Origin: Priapulus caudatus
Taxonomy: Eukaryota > Priapulida > Priapulimorpha > Priapulimorphida > Priapulidae
Direction: 5' to 3'
Assembly (NCBI RefSeq): GCF_000485595.1
Contig: NW_014577339.1
Coordinates: forward strand, 230,201 to 269,964
DNA length: 39,764 nucleotides
Shown here: piece by piece, positions 21,761 to 39,764 of the stretch
Position numbering within the stretch: position 1 is the first letter of the stretch
Layout of the letters: each line of letters begins with the position of its first letter
The notes under the pieces: generated by a model
What the model was told of the DNA's origin: nothing
Databases searched by the model: none
The model's input: only the letters and a program-made list of their open reading frames with translations
Translations under genes and position numbers: made by a program

Positions 21761-22960
21761 ATGTCGAGACCCAAGAGTACATGCGTTGCGAGCGGCGTTT
21801 TCGACGGCGTCAACCCAGTCTGCGCGCGGTCGAAGAGTCTCCCACGTCGCGACGCCGGCGGTCATGCGAGCGGCAAGGCGCAGCGCAGTGCAGAGGTTCT
21901 GACCGTTGGTCAGTCTGGCGAAGCGCGTCGCGGCGGCGTGCTTGTCGGTACGGCGGCTTCGCAGTGTCGCAGCGATGACATCTCGATCGGTCAAGCGGGT
22001 GGTGAGTCTCGATGCCCCGCCGATGCCATTGTTAGAGGTCATGTGACCGAGGTGGCCGTACGCCGCAGCGGCGCCACCGACGCTGGCAGAAGCGACAGCA
22101 GCGGTTTGACGGCGGGCGGTGGTAGCAGTCGAGGCGATGTAGACGGGGTGAGGATGCGGCGCGGCGGGCAGCGTAACGCGAGGCTGGGTGAAGCCAGGCA
22201 GGTGATCATCATCAGTCCCAAACTGCTGCGATCGTCGGGGTATGGCTTCCCGGGGGAAGCGTCGTCGCGCGACGAGAGGCTGCGTGCTCGCGACGATCCC
22301 GCGTCACTGAGCGCGGCGGTCCGCTTCGATCCAAACAGTAGAACGTTTGAGTATGTTGTCGGCCAATCGCTCCCCTCGTCGTCGGCCGGCGATGGCGGCA
22401 AGCCACCCGTTACAACCAATACTAGCAGATCTGTTGAGCAGCAGGTCGACAGCTACGAGTCCCCCAGACAGCAGCGTTGCCATCTACTAGGTGTACGCGA
22501 TGAGGAATCGGTGAGCACCGCCTCTAACTGGCGAGCGGGAGCGAGTAGAGATGCTCGTAGTGGCGATGTCCCGGCCAAAAATCTCTGTGGTCGACAGAAA
22601 TTCTCACCAATCGAGAACGCGGTCGCGCGACGTCGTCAGGACGGTTGCCGTGACGATGCGGAGGATGCTGCGCCGACTGTTCTTGGGATGCTCGTCTCGC
22701 GAGGTTTTGACGTCGCAGTGAGCCGTCCGGCTTCATCCGAGTCGCCCGAAACAAAAGAGCGCGCCCGGCAGGAAACTGCGAGAAGCGAAAGCGGTGGGAG
22801 GGTCGGGCGGGACTCTCGGAGGAGGGAGGAGAAGCTGCCGCTGCAGGTGAAGCTTAGCTCTCCTGCAGCTTCCTCCGGAGATGCCGGTGCTGCTGTACGT
22901 AAGCAGAAGCTAGCGGGGAAGCTGAGCAGCCCTGCTGCGATGACGAGGAGGAAGACTGAG
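21761..22960 (+). CDS. Hypothetical protein, CpG-rich 5' exon (3' limit uncertain)
   Basis: An open frame runs from ATG at 21761 to a stop at 23260. The last part (about 23060 onward) is a CT microsatellite translating to SLSLSL and is probably intronic. Possible donors are CTGCAG|GTGAAG at 22846/22847 and CTGAG|GTGTGT at 22960/22961. The latter would leave 400 codons in phase 0. The product is basic and rich in Ser, Arg and Gly, with phrases such as RFDPNSRTFEYVVGQSLPSS and VLGMLVSRGFDVAVS. I recognise no domain. Phase 0 would fit joining toward the TAOK exon at 27541, but TAO kinases do not normally have such an N terminus. It may be another gene, or a chance frame in CpG-island DNA. Confidence 0.35.
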
Positions 22961-23057
22961 GTGTGTGTCTCCACGACGAGCCGCGGGAGTGAGCGCGGCG
23001 TTGTAAATCGTTGCGTGAGTTCTGGCGGCAGGAGCTCTCATGCACTCGCCCCCGTAT

Positions 23058-23213
23058 TAACTGCTCTCTCTCTTTTGCTCTCTCTCCCTCTCTCTCTCCA
23101 CCCCTCTCTCTCGCCGTCCCTCCCTTCCTTCCTCTCTCGCTCTCTCTCTCTCTTTGTCTCTGTTTCCCTTTCTCTCTCTCTCACTCTCTCTCCCTCTCGC
23201 TGTCTCACTGGTA
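23058..23213. repeat. CT-rich microsatellite
   Basis: About 150 bp of CTCTCTC and CCCTCTCT simple sequence follows the CpG-rich open frame. Confidence 0.9.
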
Positions 23214-23840
23214 CCGGACGGGAGGGGAGTAGGGGGAAAAATATTGATTTCTCAGGTTAGAAACACGCGCAGTGTTTATGATCACGGCTGACTGTGCTGC
23301 GCGTAGGTTGCGTGTGCACACACGTACGTGCACGTGGCCGCGGCGTTTGTATGTCCTGACTCCCGGTGCCGGTTGCTGCTGCACGCTTGCGTGGGTTATG
23401 TGAGGCGGCACAAACATGTGGTCGGCGCGGCGGCGGCGGCAGCAGCTCAGCCCGAGATCCGCTGCATCTGTTTTTTTGCCGCGCGTAGGTGAAGCCGAGC
23501 GAAAATCGTGTAGCCGGTGGTGGCGGTAAACCGTGGGGTGGGTGTGGGGAGAGGGGGGGGGGGGCGACTGTCACGTAACGGTGTTAGAACAAGTCGCTGG
23601 TGCAGGCTGTACGCGCGCGCGTACACGCGTGCGTTTCTGAACTCGCGCTTGCTGTATACAACCTTCCTTTTCCTGCAGCAAGAGAGATAAAGGGCAGATG
23701 TGGTGACTGTTGCGACCTGACGCGTAGTGTGTGTTTACGCGGTCGTGGCCCGCCGTGTCGTGTACACACGGCTCTCGCGTTGTCTCCTCCTGCAGATAGG
23801 TTATCATCGGAATGTTCCTCATGTACGCTCGCTTATAGTT
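23214..23840. other. CpG-rich non-coding DNA
   Basis: No supported exon. G-rich and alternating purine-pyrimidine patches are present (for example a G run near 23551). Confidence 0.4.
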
Positions 23841-24240
23841 ATATGTGCTGTATGCATGTGTGTGTGCGTACGTGCGTGCATGTGTGTGTGCGTACGTGCG
23901 TGCGTGTGCGCGGTTACGTCTGTGCATGTGTGTACATGTGTGTGCGTGCGTGTGTACTTACGTGCGTGCGTGTGTGTACGTGCGTGTATGCGTGCGTGCG
24001 TGCGTGCGTGTGTGTATGTGTGTGTGTGAATGTGCGTACGCGCATGCGTGCGTGTGTACATGTGCATGCACGGATGCATCCGTGCACATGTGAGTGTGCG
24101 TGTGTGTGTGTGCGTGCGTGTGTGTGCATGTGTGTGTGCATGCGTGTGTGTGCATGCGTGTGTGTACGTGCGTGCGTGCGTGTACGTGTGTGCATGTGTG
24201 TACGTGGCTACGTGCGCACGCACGTGCGTTTGCTCAATGT
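23841..24240. repeat. TGTGTGCG-type microsatellite
   Basis: About 400 bp of mixed TGTG and CGTGCG words. The VCVRACV and HTHART frames on both strands are compositional. Confidence 0.93.
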
Positions 24241-24415
24241 GTAGCCACTGCGGCCGTCTTTCGCGCTGGCCGTGAACGCTGGCCGTGAATTCGCGCCAGG
24301 AGATCTCACACGCAGATATCCGCTCGCGCTCGGCGGTTCCAGAACCACATCTCCTCCTCCTCCACCCACCCCGATAGAAGCCAGCCGCCGTGGTTAACAA
24401 CCGCCACCGCCGCCG

Positions 24416-24801
24416 ACGTTCCCTTCATTAACGACGATTCCTTCATTAACGACAATCCCTTCATTAACGACGTTCCCTTCATTAACGACGATTCCCGCTT
24501 CATAACAACGATCGCCTTCATTAACGGAACGATCCTTCATTAACGACGATCTCTTCATTAACGACGATCCCTTCATTAAGCGACGATCCTTCATTAACGA
24601 CGCTCCCCTTCATTAACGGACGATCGCTTCATTAACGACGATCCGCTTCATTAACGGAGAACGATCACTCATTTTAACGAACGATACCTTGCATGTAACG
24701 ACGATCCCGGTCATTAACGGAACGATCCATTACCTTAACGACGATCCGTCCATTAACGACGATCCTCTCAGTTAACGACGATGCCCGTCATTAACGACAG
24801 G
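24416..24801. repeat. 18-bp minisatellite next to the assembly gap
   Basis: About 21 units of the TTCATTAACGACGATCCC type run directly into the N block. Early units are regular. Later ones carry many single-base insertions and losses. An 18-bp unit keeps frame, so the minus strand reads as a hexapeptide repeat (NEGIVV), but no gene is implied. Confidence 0.93.
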
Positions 24802-25725
24802 NNNNNNNNNNNNNNNNNNNNNNNNNNNNNNNNNNNNNNNNNNNNNNNNNNNNNNNNNNNNNNNNNNNNNNNNNNNNNNNNNNNNNNNNNNNNNNNNNNN
24901 NNNNNNNNNNNNNNNNNNNNNNNNNNNNNNNNNNNNNNNNNNNNNNNNNNNNNNNNNNNNNNNNNNNNNNNNNNNNNNNNNNNNNNNNNNNNNNNNNNNN
25001 NNNNNNNNNNNNNNNNNNNNNNNNNNNNNNNNNNNNNNNNNNNNNNNNNNNNNNNNNNNNNNNNNNNNNNNNNNNNNNNNNNNNNNNNNNNNNNNNNNNN
25101 NNNNNNNNNNNNNNNNNNNNNNNNNNNNNNNNNNNNNNNNNNNNNNNNNNNNNNNNNNNNNNNNNNNNNNNNNNNNNNNNNNNNNNNNNNNNNNNNNNNN
25201 NNNNNNNNNNNNNNNNNNNNNNNNNNNNNNNNNNNNNNNNNNNNNNNNNNNNNNNNNNNNNNNNNNNNNNNNNNNNNNNNNNNNNNNNNNNNNNNNNNNN
25301 NNNNNNNNNNNNNNNNNNNNNNNNNNNNNNNNNNNNNNNNNNNNNNNNNNNNNNNNNNNNNNNNNNNNNNNNNNNNNNNNNNNNNNNNNNNNNNNNNNNN
25401 NNNNNNNNNNNNNNNNNNNNNNNNNNNNNNNNNNNNNNNNNNNNNNNNNNNNNNNNNNNNNNNNNNNNNNNNNNNNNNNNNNNNNNNNNNNNNNNNNNNN
25501 NNNNNNNNNNNNNNNNNNNNNNNNNNNNNNNNNNNNNNNNNNNNNNNNNNNNNNNNNNNNNNNNNNNNNNNNNNNNNNNNNNNNNNNNNNNNNNNNNNNN
25601 NNNNNNNNNNNNNNNNNNNNNNNNNNNNNNNNNNNNNNNNNNNNNNNNNNNNNNNNNNNNNNNNNNNNNNNNNNNNNNNNNNNNNNNNNNNNNNNNNNNN
25701 NNNNNNNNNNNNNNNNNNNNNNNNN
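24802..25725. other. Assembly gap (924 N)
   Basis: Unknown sequence between an 18-bp minisatellite and a G-rich tandem repeat. It could hide the missing first coding exon or exons of TAOK. Confidence 0.99.
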
Positions 25726-25920
25726 GTGGAGGAGGCGATGCGGGGTGGGGGAGGCGATGCATGGTGGGGGAGGCGATGCGGGGCGGGGCGGGGCGGGGTA
25801 GGCGATGCAGGGTTGGTGAGGCAAGGCAGGGTGGGGAGGTGGGGCAGGGCGGCGGAGGCGAGGCAGAGGAGGCGGGGCGGGGGCGACAAGGCGCGGGGGT
25901 GGGGTGGGGGGAGGCATGGT
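25726..25920. repeat. G-rich tandem repeat with G-quadruplex motif
   Basis: Units like GGGGGAGGCGATGC repeat after the gap. At 25780-25798 four runs of GGGG are separated by single C residues, a textbook G-quadruplex sequence. Confidence 0.85.
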
Positions 25921-26419
25921 GATGAGGCAGCGCTGGGAGGGAGACAGAGCGGGTGGTGAGGGGCGGCGTGTAGGGGCGGTACCGGCGAGACGGGACGGTC
26001 ACTTGCCGCACGCACAGTATTAGCCGGCGAGCCGTCTCCCCCCGTAATTGTGACAGCCATTTTTTGTATTAGACAGTGAATTTTACTGGCTGACGGCTGG
26101 CGACAGTTACGTGCATGTTTCGGTAAATAAATTAAAATGATAATAATCGGGCACTCGCTTTGCTAGAACACGAATGTTCCGGTCCTTTGAGACGCCTAAT
26201 TTCTCAATCCTGGCTAGAACTCTGCGTGTGTTGGGCTAGATCTCTTACCTGTGTAACGAGACAATGTGAACAGGTGGATTCGTTACGGTATTGCATTGCC
26301 GTGTGCGTGTATCATGGTAGATCTTGTCTACTATATATGTGAGTAACAAGATAATTAATGCAAGTTGTGAGATCGTTAAGGCATCATGTTGCCATGCAGG
26401 TGAGATGAGGTAAGTCTTA
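25921..26419. other. Non-coding DNA, no gene seen
   Basis: CpG-rich at the start and ordinary sequence afterwards. No exon or repeat structure could be supported. Confidence 0.4.
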
Positions 26420-27121
26420 AGGCCCGCTCAGGTCGGCCTACGATTTGACTATCGGCGACTACTTTAGCGCCGATTAGCAGCGTAGCAACACTCATGTCGA
26501 CTTGAAGTGACTACGCTGCACATCGCCGATCAGATCATAGCGTTCCTGCATGAAACGTAGACGGGTTCGCGGCCCCAGTATTTGTACTAGCACAAGCAGT
26601 TCTTTAGCACAAACAGAGCAAGCTTGACGCCGGGACCAGTCTACATAAAACGAGTCACGTACGTGACCAACAAAATGGCGCTTACCAGTAAACATCATGT
26701 AACTTCGTAAATCTATCCTCTATTTTCTGAACATTGTTATAATCATGTGCAGAAATTTTTTTATGTGATATACGGAAAACTTAATATATATTTGAGAAAG
26801 GGTTTGTGCAATAATCCCTCCTTGTAAACTGCTGACGAGTGCTGTGTAGGCTGCCATTTTATTAAACACGTGACTTTTGATAATCATGTGACTCGACACG
26901 CCGCGGTGATTGGCTGCCACTCACGATTTGTCGCCGACAGCCGCATAGAAATAGAACATGTTCTATTCCTGCGATCGCAGTCGGCGACCGTATTTTCGAT
27001 CGTAAGAGAACTCATGTCGAGTTTGGTCGCCGATGATTTTATCGGCGATCTGGCCGGTTTTTGACGTACGATATTCAAATCTTGTCGGCGACTAGGTCGT
27101 AAGGTCGACATCAGCGGGCCT
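26420..27121. mobile_element. 702-bp PIF/Harbinger-like non-autonomous element
   Basis: Imperfect terminal inverted repeats of about 40 bp start AGGCCCGCT at each end. TTA flanks both ends (26417-26419 and 27122-27124), the target duplication expected for PIF/Harbinger elements. The interior repeats TCGGCGAC and TCGCCGAT words in both orientations. No transposase frame is present. Confidence 0.7.
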
Positions 27122-27540
27122 TTATGTTCCGCACGTTGGAGGTGCACTGTGTTCACCGCTGTGTAGGTAGCGAGATCGTTAGTGCCTTGCATAGCACAGA
27201 GATGAGGCGTTGTCTGAGGAGTCGTGAAGAGCTGGTTTCTGCCACGCCCCTCACTCCGCTGCGTCCGCAGCGTACTGCTTTCACGTCTACATGATGCAGG
27301 GCTTCTCGTGTTGATGGTGTCTGTGTCACGAGCGTCGTTACGTTGTGTTTATGTGATGCGCGCGCGTGCGTAATGCTCCCCTCGGCGTGTATCTAGTCAC
27401 GCGAGTAACGATAAATGTCGTCTAACCTCTTATGTGGCTCGTTTAATAGCCCTGTTTGTTGCACTGCTCCCCTGAAGCTGTTGCTTTCTTACGTGAATTT
27501 GCCTTGTCAGCTATACATGTTATATTCGTGCGTGTTTCAG
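27122..27540. other. DNA before the first TAOK exon seen
   Basis: No exon encoding the expected glycine-rich loop of the kinase was found here. The segment ends in the acceptor TGCGTGTTTCAG at 27529-27540. Confidence 0.5.
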
Positions 27541-34378
<6,838 letters not shown>

Positions 34379-36245
34379 GTAAGCAGTTAGGAGGACAAGT
34401 AGACGTATGATAGACGACAGGTAGACGTAGGGTAGGATGTGGGAATATCAGGTAGACCCAGGGTAAGCAGTTAGGAGGACAGGTAGATGTATGGTAGGAT
34501 GTGGGAATATCAGGTAGACCCAGGGTAAGCAGTTAGGAGGACAGGTAGACGTTGTAGGTAGGATGTGGGAAAGCAAGGTAGAAGACGCAGGGTAAGCAGT
34601 TAGGAAGGACAGGTAGACGTACTGGTAGGAATGTGGAAATATCAGGTAGACCCAGGTAAAGCAGTTAGGAGATCAGTAGATGTAGGTAGAATGTGGAATA
34701 TAGAGGTAGACGCCAGGAAGCAGTAGGAGGACATGGGGGGGTAGATGAGGGTAAGGGATGTGGGAATATCAAGGTAGACGCCAGGGTAACCAGTTAGGAA
34801 GACCAGGTAACATGTAGGGTAAGGATGTGGGAAAATCAGGTAAGACCCAGGGTAAGGCAGTGTAGAAACAGGTACAATTGTATGGTAGGGATGTGGAGAA
34901 TATCAGGTAGAACGCAGGGTAAGCAGTTAGGAGGAACAGTAGACTATGTAGAACGACAGGTAGACGTAGGGCGTAGATGTGGAATATCAGGTAGAATCCA
35001 GGGTAAGCCAGTTAGGGAGACAGGTGAGATTGGGTAGGATGTGGAATATCAGGTAGACCCCAGTAAACAGTTAGGAAGACAGGTACATGTTGGTAGGAAT
35101 GTGGAATATTCAGGTAGACCCAAGGTAAGCAGTTAGGAGGACAGTAGATGCTAGGGTAGGATATGGGAAATATGCAGGTAGACCCGGGAACAGTTAGGAG
35201 GACAGGTAGACCCGTATGGTAGGAGTGGGAATATCAGGTAGACCCAGGGTAAGCCAGTGTAAGGAGGACAGGTAATTTATGGTAGGCTTGGAATATCAGG
35301 TAAGACCCAGGGTAAGGCAGTTAGGAGGACTAGTAGATGTAGGGTAGGATATTGGGAATATCAGGAGACCGCCAGGGTAAGCAGTTAGGAAGGACAAGGT
35401 AGATGTATGGTAGAATGTGGGAATAATCAGGTAGACTCAGGGTAAGCAGTTAGGAGGACCAGGTAGACTGTATGGTAGGCATGTGGAATATCAGGTAGAC
35501 ATCCAGGAAGCAGTTGTAGAGGACAGTGTAAGACATATGGTAGGATGTTAGGAATACTAGGTAGACCGCAGGGTAGCAGTTTTAGAGGACATGTAGATGT
35601 ATGGAGAGCGACAGGTAGACGTATGGTAGGATGTGGGAATATCAGTAGACCCAGGGTAACAGTTAGGAGGACAGGTAGAAACTATGGTTAGATTGTGCGG
35701 AATATCAGGTAGACCCAGGGTAAGTATCCAAGTTAGGAGGACAGGTAGATGAGTATGGTAGGATGTGGGAATATCAGGTAGACCCAGGGTAAGCAGTTTA
35801 GGAGGACAGGTCAGACCTAGGTAAGGATGTGGAGAATCATCAGGTAGACCCAGGTAAACAGTTAGGATTGACAGTAGACTGAGGGTAGGATGTGGAATAT
35901 AGGTAACCCAGGGTAAGCACGTTAGGAGGACAGAGTAGATAGTGGTAAGGATGTGGAATATCAGGTAGACCCAGGGTAGCAGTTAGAAGACGAGGTAGAT
36001 TATGGTAAGGATGTTGGAGAATATCAGATAAGACCCAGGGTAAGCAGTTAGAGGTACAGGTAACGTACGGGTAGTGATGGGGAATGATCAGGTAAGCACC
36101 GGGTACAGCAGTTAGGATTACAGGTAGACGTAGGGTAGGATGTGGGGAATATTAGTAGACCCATGTAAGGCAGTTAGAGGCACAGGTAAGACATATGGTA
36201 GACGACAGGTAAGACGTATGGTCGGATGTGGAATATTAGGTAGAC
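34379..36245 (+). repeat. 62-bp minisatellite built on a TAOK splice donor
   Basis: About 30 units follow exon 34196-34378 directly. Each contains AGACCCAGGGTAAGCAGTTA, which includes the last 9-10 bases of the exon and the donor CCCAGG|GTAAGC. In the first clean units the donor GT falls at 34379, 34463 and 34525, so the period is 62 bp after an enlarged first unit. From about 34560 the units accumulate random single-base indels, as in unpolished long-read assembly. Confidence 0.96.
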
Positions 36246-37180
36246 TTGGTAAGTGGTGGGGGATGAAGGCAGGGCCCTCCTACCCACACGCGCAATGTCG
36301 CCAATTGCTCGACACAAATTATAGTCTGGCGATTGAAAAGTCTTATTTTGGGCGGAAAAAGTGAACGAACGATAATTTTACCATAAATAAACATGACCCA
36401 GCAAACATGCGATCCCTATTTGATTGATCGACACAGCAACATTTCTTTTTCGTGCCGGCACACTCCCCTGTGTCATTTCCCGAGATTACAGCTTTTTCCT
36501 CGATTCCCGGGATAAGGTTTTGTTGTCGGCTCCCGTCCATACCAAGCGCGGTTGCCCACACCCTAACATAGATACAGCAATAACCACACCCACACGACTG
36601 TAACAATCAGGTGCATTCGCGGCCCCTCCCCGTACTTCAATAATGCCGCCCAGCCAGCAAGCACGAGCGCACGATGTGCACAGCCACGGACGATGGCGTA
36701 ACAGGGGTGTTCGCGGCGGCTTTTTTGTATGTTGTTTTTTTGGCATGAATGCAGAGAATCGTAGGGCAATGCGGGAGCGCGGGAAAGAATGGCCAGATGC
36801 CGTGAGTCTCCTGCGAAAATGCGGCAGTAGGTCAGTAGGTGCTAAAGAGAAGATTTATAACTAAAGGGTGAAATTTTATTTTCGGGGATGCCACAAACTG
36901 CAGTCTTAAGACATTCAAATGTTTTAAATTTTGCTGGGGAAGTCCCTCCAGAACCGCTCCTACCTCTCATCCCCGGCGTCTCGCCGCAGAATCCATCGTG
37001 GCCTATGGCAACGCCTTTTGAATCATCATGTGCGTTTTTCCCAACAAACTGGCGCATTACACAACCGTTGTCTAATATTCCCTCAGAAGAAAGCCACTCG
37101 GCGTTTAAAAAAGTCCTATCCAAACACAATGGCATGCACGCAATTGACGCTGGGCAAAAGTAAATGATTTCATTTACGCA
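36246..37180. other. Unassigned DNA, probably TAOK intron or downstream
   Basis: Open frames on both strands (for example plus 36888-37163) show no family I recognise, and none matches the next expected TAOK segment. Segment 36890-36960 has a repeat-like look. Confidence 0.35.
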
Positions 37181-37184
37181 CGCC

Positions 37185-37222
37185 TGTGGCGTGCACCTGT
37201 GGTGCGTGCGTGTGCGTGCGTG

Positions 37223-37267
<45 letters not shown>

Positions 37268-37377
37268 TGTGGTGTGTGGTGTGTGTGTGTGTGTGGTGTG
37301 TGTGTGTGTTGTGTGTGTGTGTGTGTGTGTTGTGTGTGTGTGTAGTGTGTGTGTGTGTGTGTGGTTGTGGTTGTGTG

Positions 37378-37425
<48 letters not shown>

Positions 37426-37580
37426 TCGTGCGGCGCTGCGTGCGTAGCGTGCGTCGTGCGTGCGTGCGTGCGTGTTGCGTGCGTGCGTGCGTGGCGTCGG
37501 CGTGCGTTCGTGCGTCGTGCGTGCGTCGCGTGCGTGCGTGCGTGCGGCGTGCTGCGTGCGTGCCGTGGCTGCGTGCGTCG

Positions 37581-37624
<44 letters not shown>

Positions 37625-37665
37625 GCGTGCCCCTGCGTGCGTGCGTGCGTGCGTAGCGTGCGTGG

Positions 37666-37696
<31 letters not shown>

Positions 37697-37995
37697 AGTG
37701 GCGGCCGTGCGTGCGTGCGGGCGTGGCGGCGTGCGTGCGTGCGTGCGTGCGTGCGGTCGCGTCGCGTGCGTGCGTGCGTGCGTGCGTGCGTCGTGCGTGC
37801 GTGCGTGCGAGGCGTGCGTGCGTGCGGCGTGCGTGCGTGGTGCGTGCGTGCGTTGCGTGCGTGCGTCGCGTCGTGAGTGCGTGCGTGCGTGCGTGCGTCG
37901 CGTGCGTGCGTGCGTGCGTGGCGTGCGTAGCGTCCCGCGATGCGGCGTGCGTGCGTGCGGCGTGCGTGCGTGCGTGCGGCGGCGTTTGCGCGCGC

Positions 37996-38026
<31 letters not shown>

Positions 38027-38396
38027 AGTGCGTGCGTGCGTGCGGCCGTGCGTGCGTGCGTGCGTGCGGCGTGCGGCGTGCGTGCGTGCGTAGCGTGCGT
38101 GCGTGCGTGCGTGCGTCGAAGTGCGTCGTGCCAGTCGCGTGCGGCGTGCGTGCGTGCGGCCGGCGGGCGTGCGTGCGTGCGTGGCAGTGCGTGCGTGCAG
38201 TTGCGTGCCGGCGTGCGTGCTGCGTCGTGCGTGCGTTGCGTAGCGTCGTGCGTGCGTGCGTGCGGCGTGCGTGGCGTAGTGCGTGCTGCGTAGCGTCGTT
38301 GGTGCGTGCGTGCGTGCGTGCGTAGCGTAGCGTGCGGCGTGGTGCGTGCGTCGCGTGCGTGCGTAGGCGTGGAAGCGTGCGTGCCGTGCGCCAAAG
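37185..38396. repeat. TG and CGTG/TGCG low-complexity tract
   Basis: About 190 bp of TG repeat (37225-37380) passes into 1 kb of GTGCGTGC with irregular insertions. The 300-520-residue frames on both strands (ACVRACV and HARTHAR) are translations of the repeat and not genes. Confidence 0.97.
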
Positions 38397-38569
38397 CGCC
38401 AGGACATCCAGACTGACGAGAGAACGCCTGAGGAGACTCTGGCGCGACGAGCCCGCGTGCCTGACGGGCGTGCGGCGCGCGCATAGCGCTGCGCGTATGG
38501 CAGCGTGCGCGTGCGCGTGCGCGTGCGTGTGCGTGTGTGTGTGTGTGTACTGTGTGTGAGGTACTAGTC

Positions 38570-39764
38570 AAAAGTAGTAAAAACACTGCATAAAGTACGC
38601 TGAACTTGGGATATAGTCAGAGTTTTATGAAGTAGCTAACTTTTCTGGTTCAATTAGGCATCCCGAAGTTAAAAAGTGAGTGAGAGTATATGCATATGAC
38701 GTGGAAAAAATCTTCTGTAAATTATTAGTATTACTGTAAAGCTATACGTGTTGGTATAGTAACTGTCTATACTGTAGCTGCGCGCCGTGTGTCCCGTGGC
38801 GTACGTGCGTTGCGCGTGCGTGCGTATTGTGGTCAGATACTGTAAAAATGGTAGTTTAGACCCTACCTATCTAGCAACAGTTGAAGTGGAGAGGGTTTTA
38901 GGCAGACATAATTGGTTAAACAGCTCTGAGAAATACACCGTGAAAACAGAAAGTGTTTGTGACATTCTAACCCATCAAAAATTGAAGGCCCAGAAGAAGA
39001 GATGTTTGACTTTGAAAGTGCTAATGTCCTAGTGATGTGCCAAAAAAGCTTTTTCCTGCCTGCAGTGAAAGAAAAATTTCGACAATTGAATGTCTCCTGT
39101 CAGTCAGTCAGAGACTCGAGGTCATGTGGTGAATCATAGCTGTTTAGTGTCTCAAGTCATAGACAGAGCTGCGTGATAATAGGTTTGTTGCATTAATAAC
39201 GTGTAGTTTTGCACTTATCATCTATAAAAGTTTGTGAAAAAAATAAAGAAAGAAAAAATGTTATCTACTTGCCTTTAAATTGCTAGTTGCAGAAAAATGT
39301 TAGGCTACAGATGTGCTAACAGGAATCCAAATTGGCTTATTGACAATTGAATTCTGCTAATTGTTTGGCTAAACAGGAAAAAAAAATCCTAGCTAGGGCC
39401 CTGGATAGGTATAACCTCATGGAAGCATGGCGTTTAGGAAGACCTAGTTAAGTTGTGGAGATTTCATCAGGGGATGACTACTGGTTATGTTTGCATCAGC
39501 TACAAGATGGTTTCTATAGGCGTACAATATTACTGCAGGGTTCTTAGCGTTCCTCTGCTATTCTTAACACACAGGAATAGTGTGTGGTTACTGCTGGCAA
39601 CGAGCCTGAAGGTGTAGCCTGACAGCGTGCTTGTAACTCACACCGTAAACAACTTGCTGCAGCAATCATACATGTGGGAAGTGGCACCGCGGAGACATAC
39701 GCAACGCAGCCGCCCAAGTGTGTCCGCGTGCTGGGCAAATCGGCAAGGCGTGGGTTGTGCGACT
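38570..39764. other. Right-end DNA, no supported gene
   Basis: Ordinary sequence with a short plus frame (about 38787-39032, including YCKNGSLDPTYLATVEVERV) that could be a fragment of a domesticated or decayed transposon protein. I cannot identify it. No TAOK exon is visible. Confidence 0.35.

Noticed and set aside
21722-22974. Minus-strand frames opposite the CpG-rich open frame
   Set aside because: They are shorter, broken, and explained by high GC content opposite the longer plus frame.
24768-26060. Long frames crossing the N block
   Set aside because: They are open only because N cannot encode a stop. The real ends are G-rich and 18-bp repeats.
36842-38586. Frames of 470 and 521 residues on the minus strand and 309 on the plus strand
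   Set aside because: They are translations of GTGC/CGTG repeats open in many frames at once, with no protein-like sequence outside the repeat.
38787-39032. Possible hAT-type transposase fragment
   Set aside because: The 81-residue frame lacks motifs I can recognise, and calling a family would be guesswork.

Overview
The window is nuclear DNA of an animal, most likely a marine invertebrate. It contains intron-rich single-copy metazoan genes with GT-AG introns, CCCTAA telomere-type repeats, many small terminal-inverted-repeat elements and very large minisatellites. I cannot name the phylum from sequence alone. Nothing bacterial, no rRNA or tRNA and no CRISPR array was seen. Most long open frames are translations of simple repeats, not genes.

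Layout: (1) 1-10.9 kb: POLR2J (RNA polymerase II subunit RPB11), plus strand, four exons that join to a 117-residue protein. Its 7.9-kb first intron holds a head-to-head 10-bp minisatellite, GC-rich hairpins, interstitial telomeric repeats and a foldback element. (2) 10.8-18.7 kb: MRPS31 (mitochondrial ribosomal protein mS31), minus strand, eight exons that join in phase to 376 residues. It converges on POLR2J, and its introns hold at least four inverted-repeat elements and a (TG)n tract. (3) 19.6-20.3 kb: an unrecognised two-exon minus-strand gene for a 95-residue secreted protein rich in Tyr, His and Lys. (4) 21.7-23.0 kb: a CpG-rich open frame with no recognised domain, followed by microsatellites, an 18-bp array and a 924-base assembly gap. 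(5) 27.5-34.4 kb: eight consecutive exons of a TAO-family kinase (TAOK), plus strand. The exon with the glycine-rich loop is not seen (perhaps in the gap), and the 3' half lies beyond the window. (6) 34.4-39.8 kb: a 62-bp minisatellite, unassigned DNA and 1.2 kb of CGTG-type repeat.

The most unusual feature is in TAOK. Two large intronic minisatellites abut exon borders and carry the splice-site sequence of the neighbouring exon in their units. The 23-bp array (29.5-31.5 kb) ends in the real acceptor, with a decoy acceptor plus exon start 62 bp upstream. The 62-bp array (34.4-36.2 kb) starts at the real donor and repeats it about 30 times. Parts of both arrays look like unpolished long-read consensus.

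The genes do not form a pathway. POLR2J and MRPS31 are housekeeping genes arranged tail to tail, with poly(A) signals of the two strands only about 16 bp apart.
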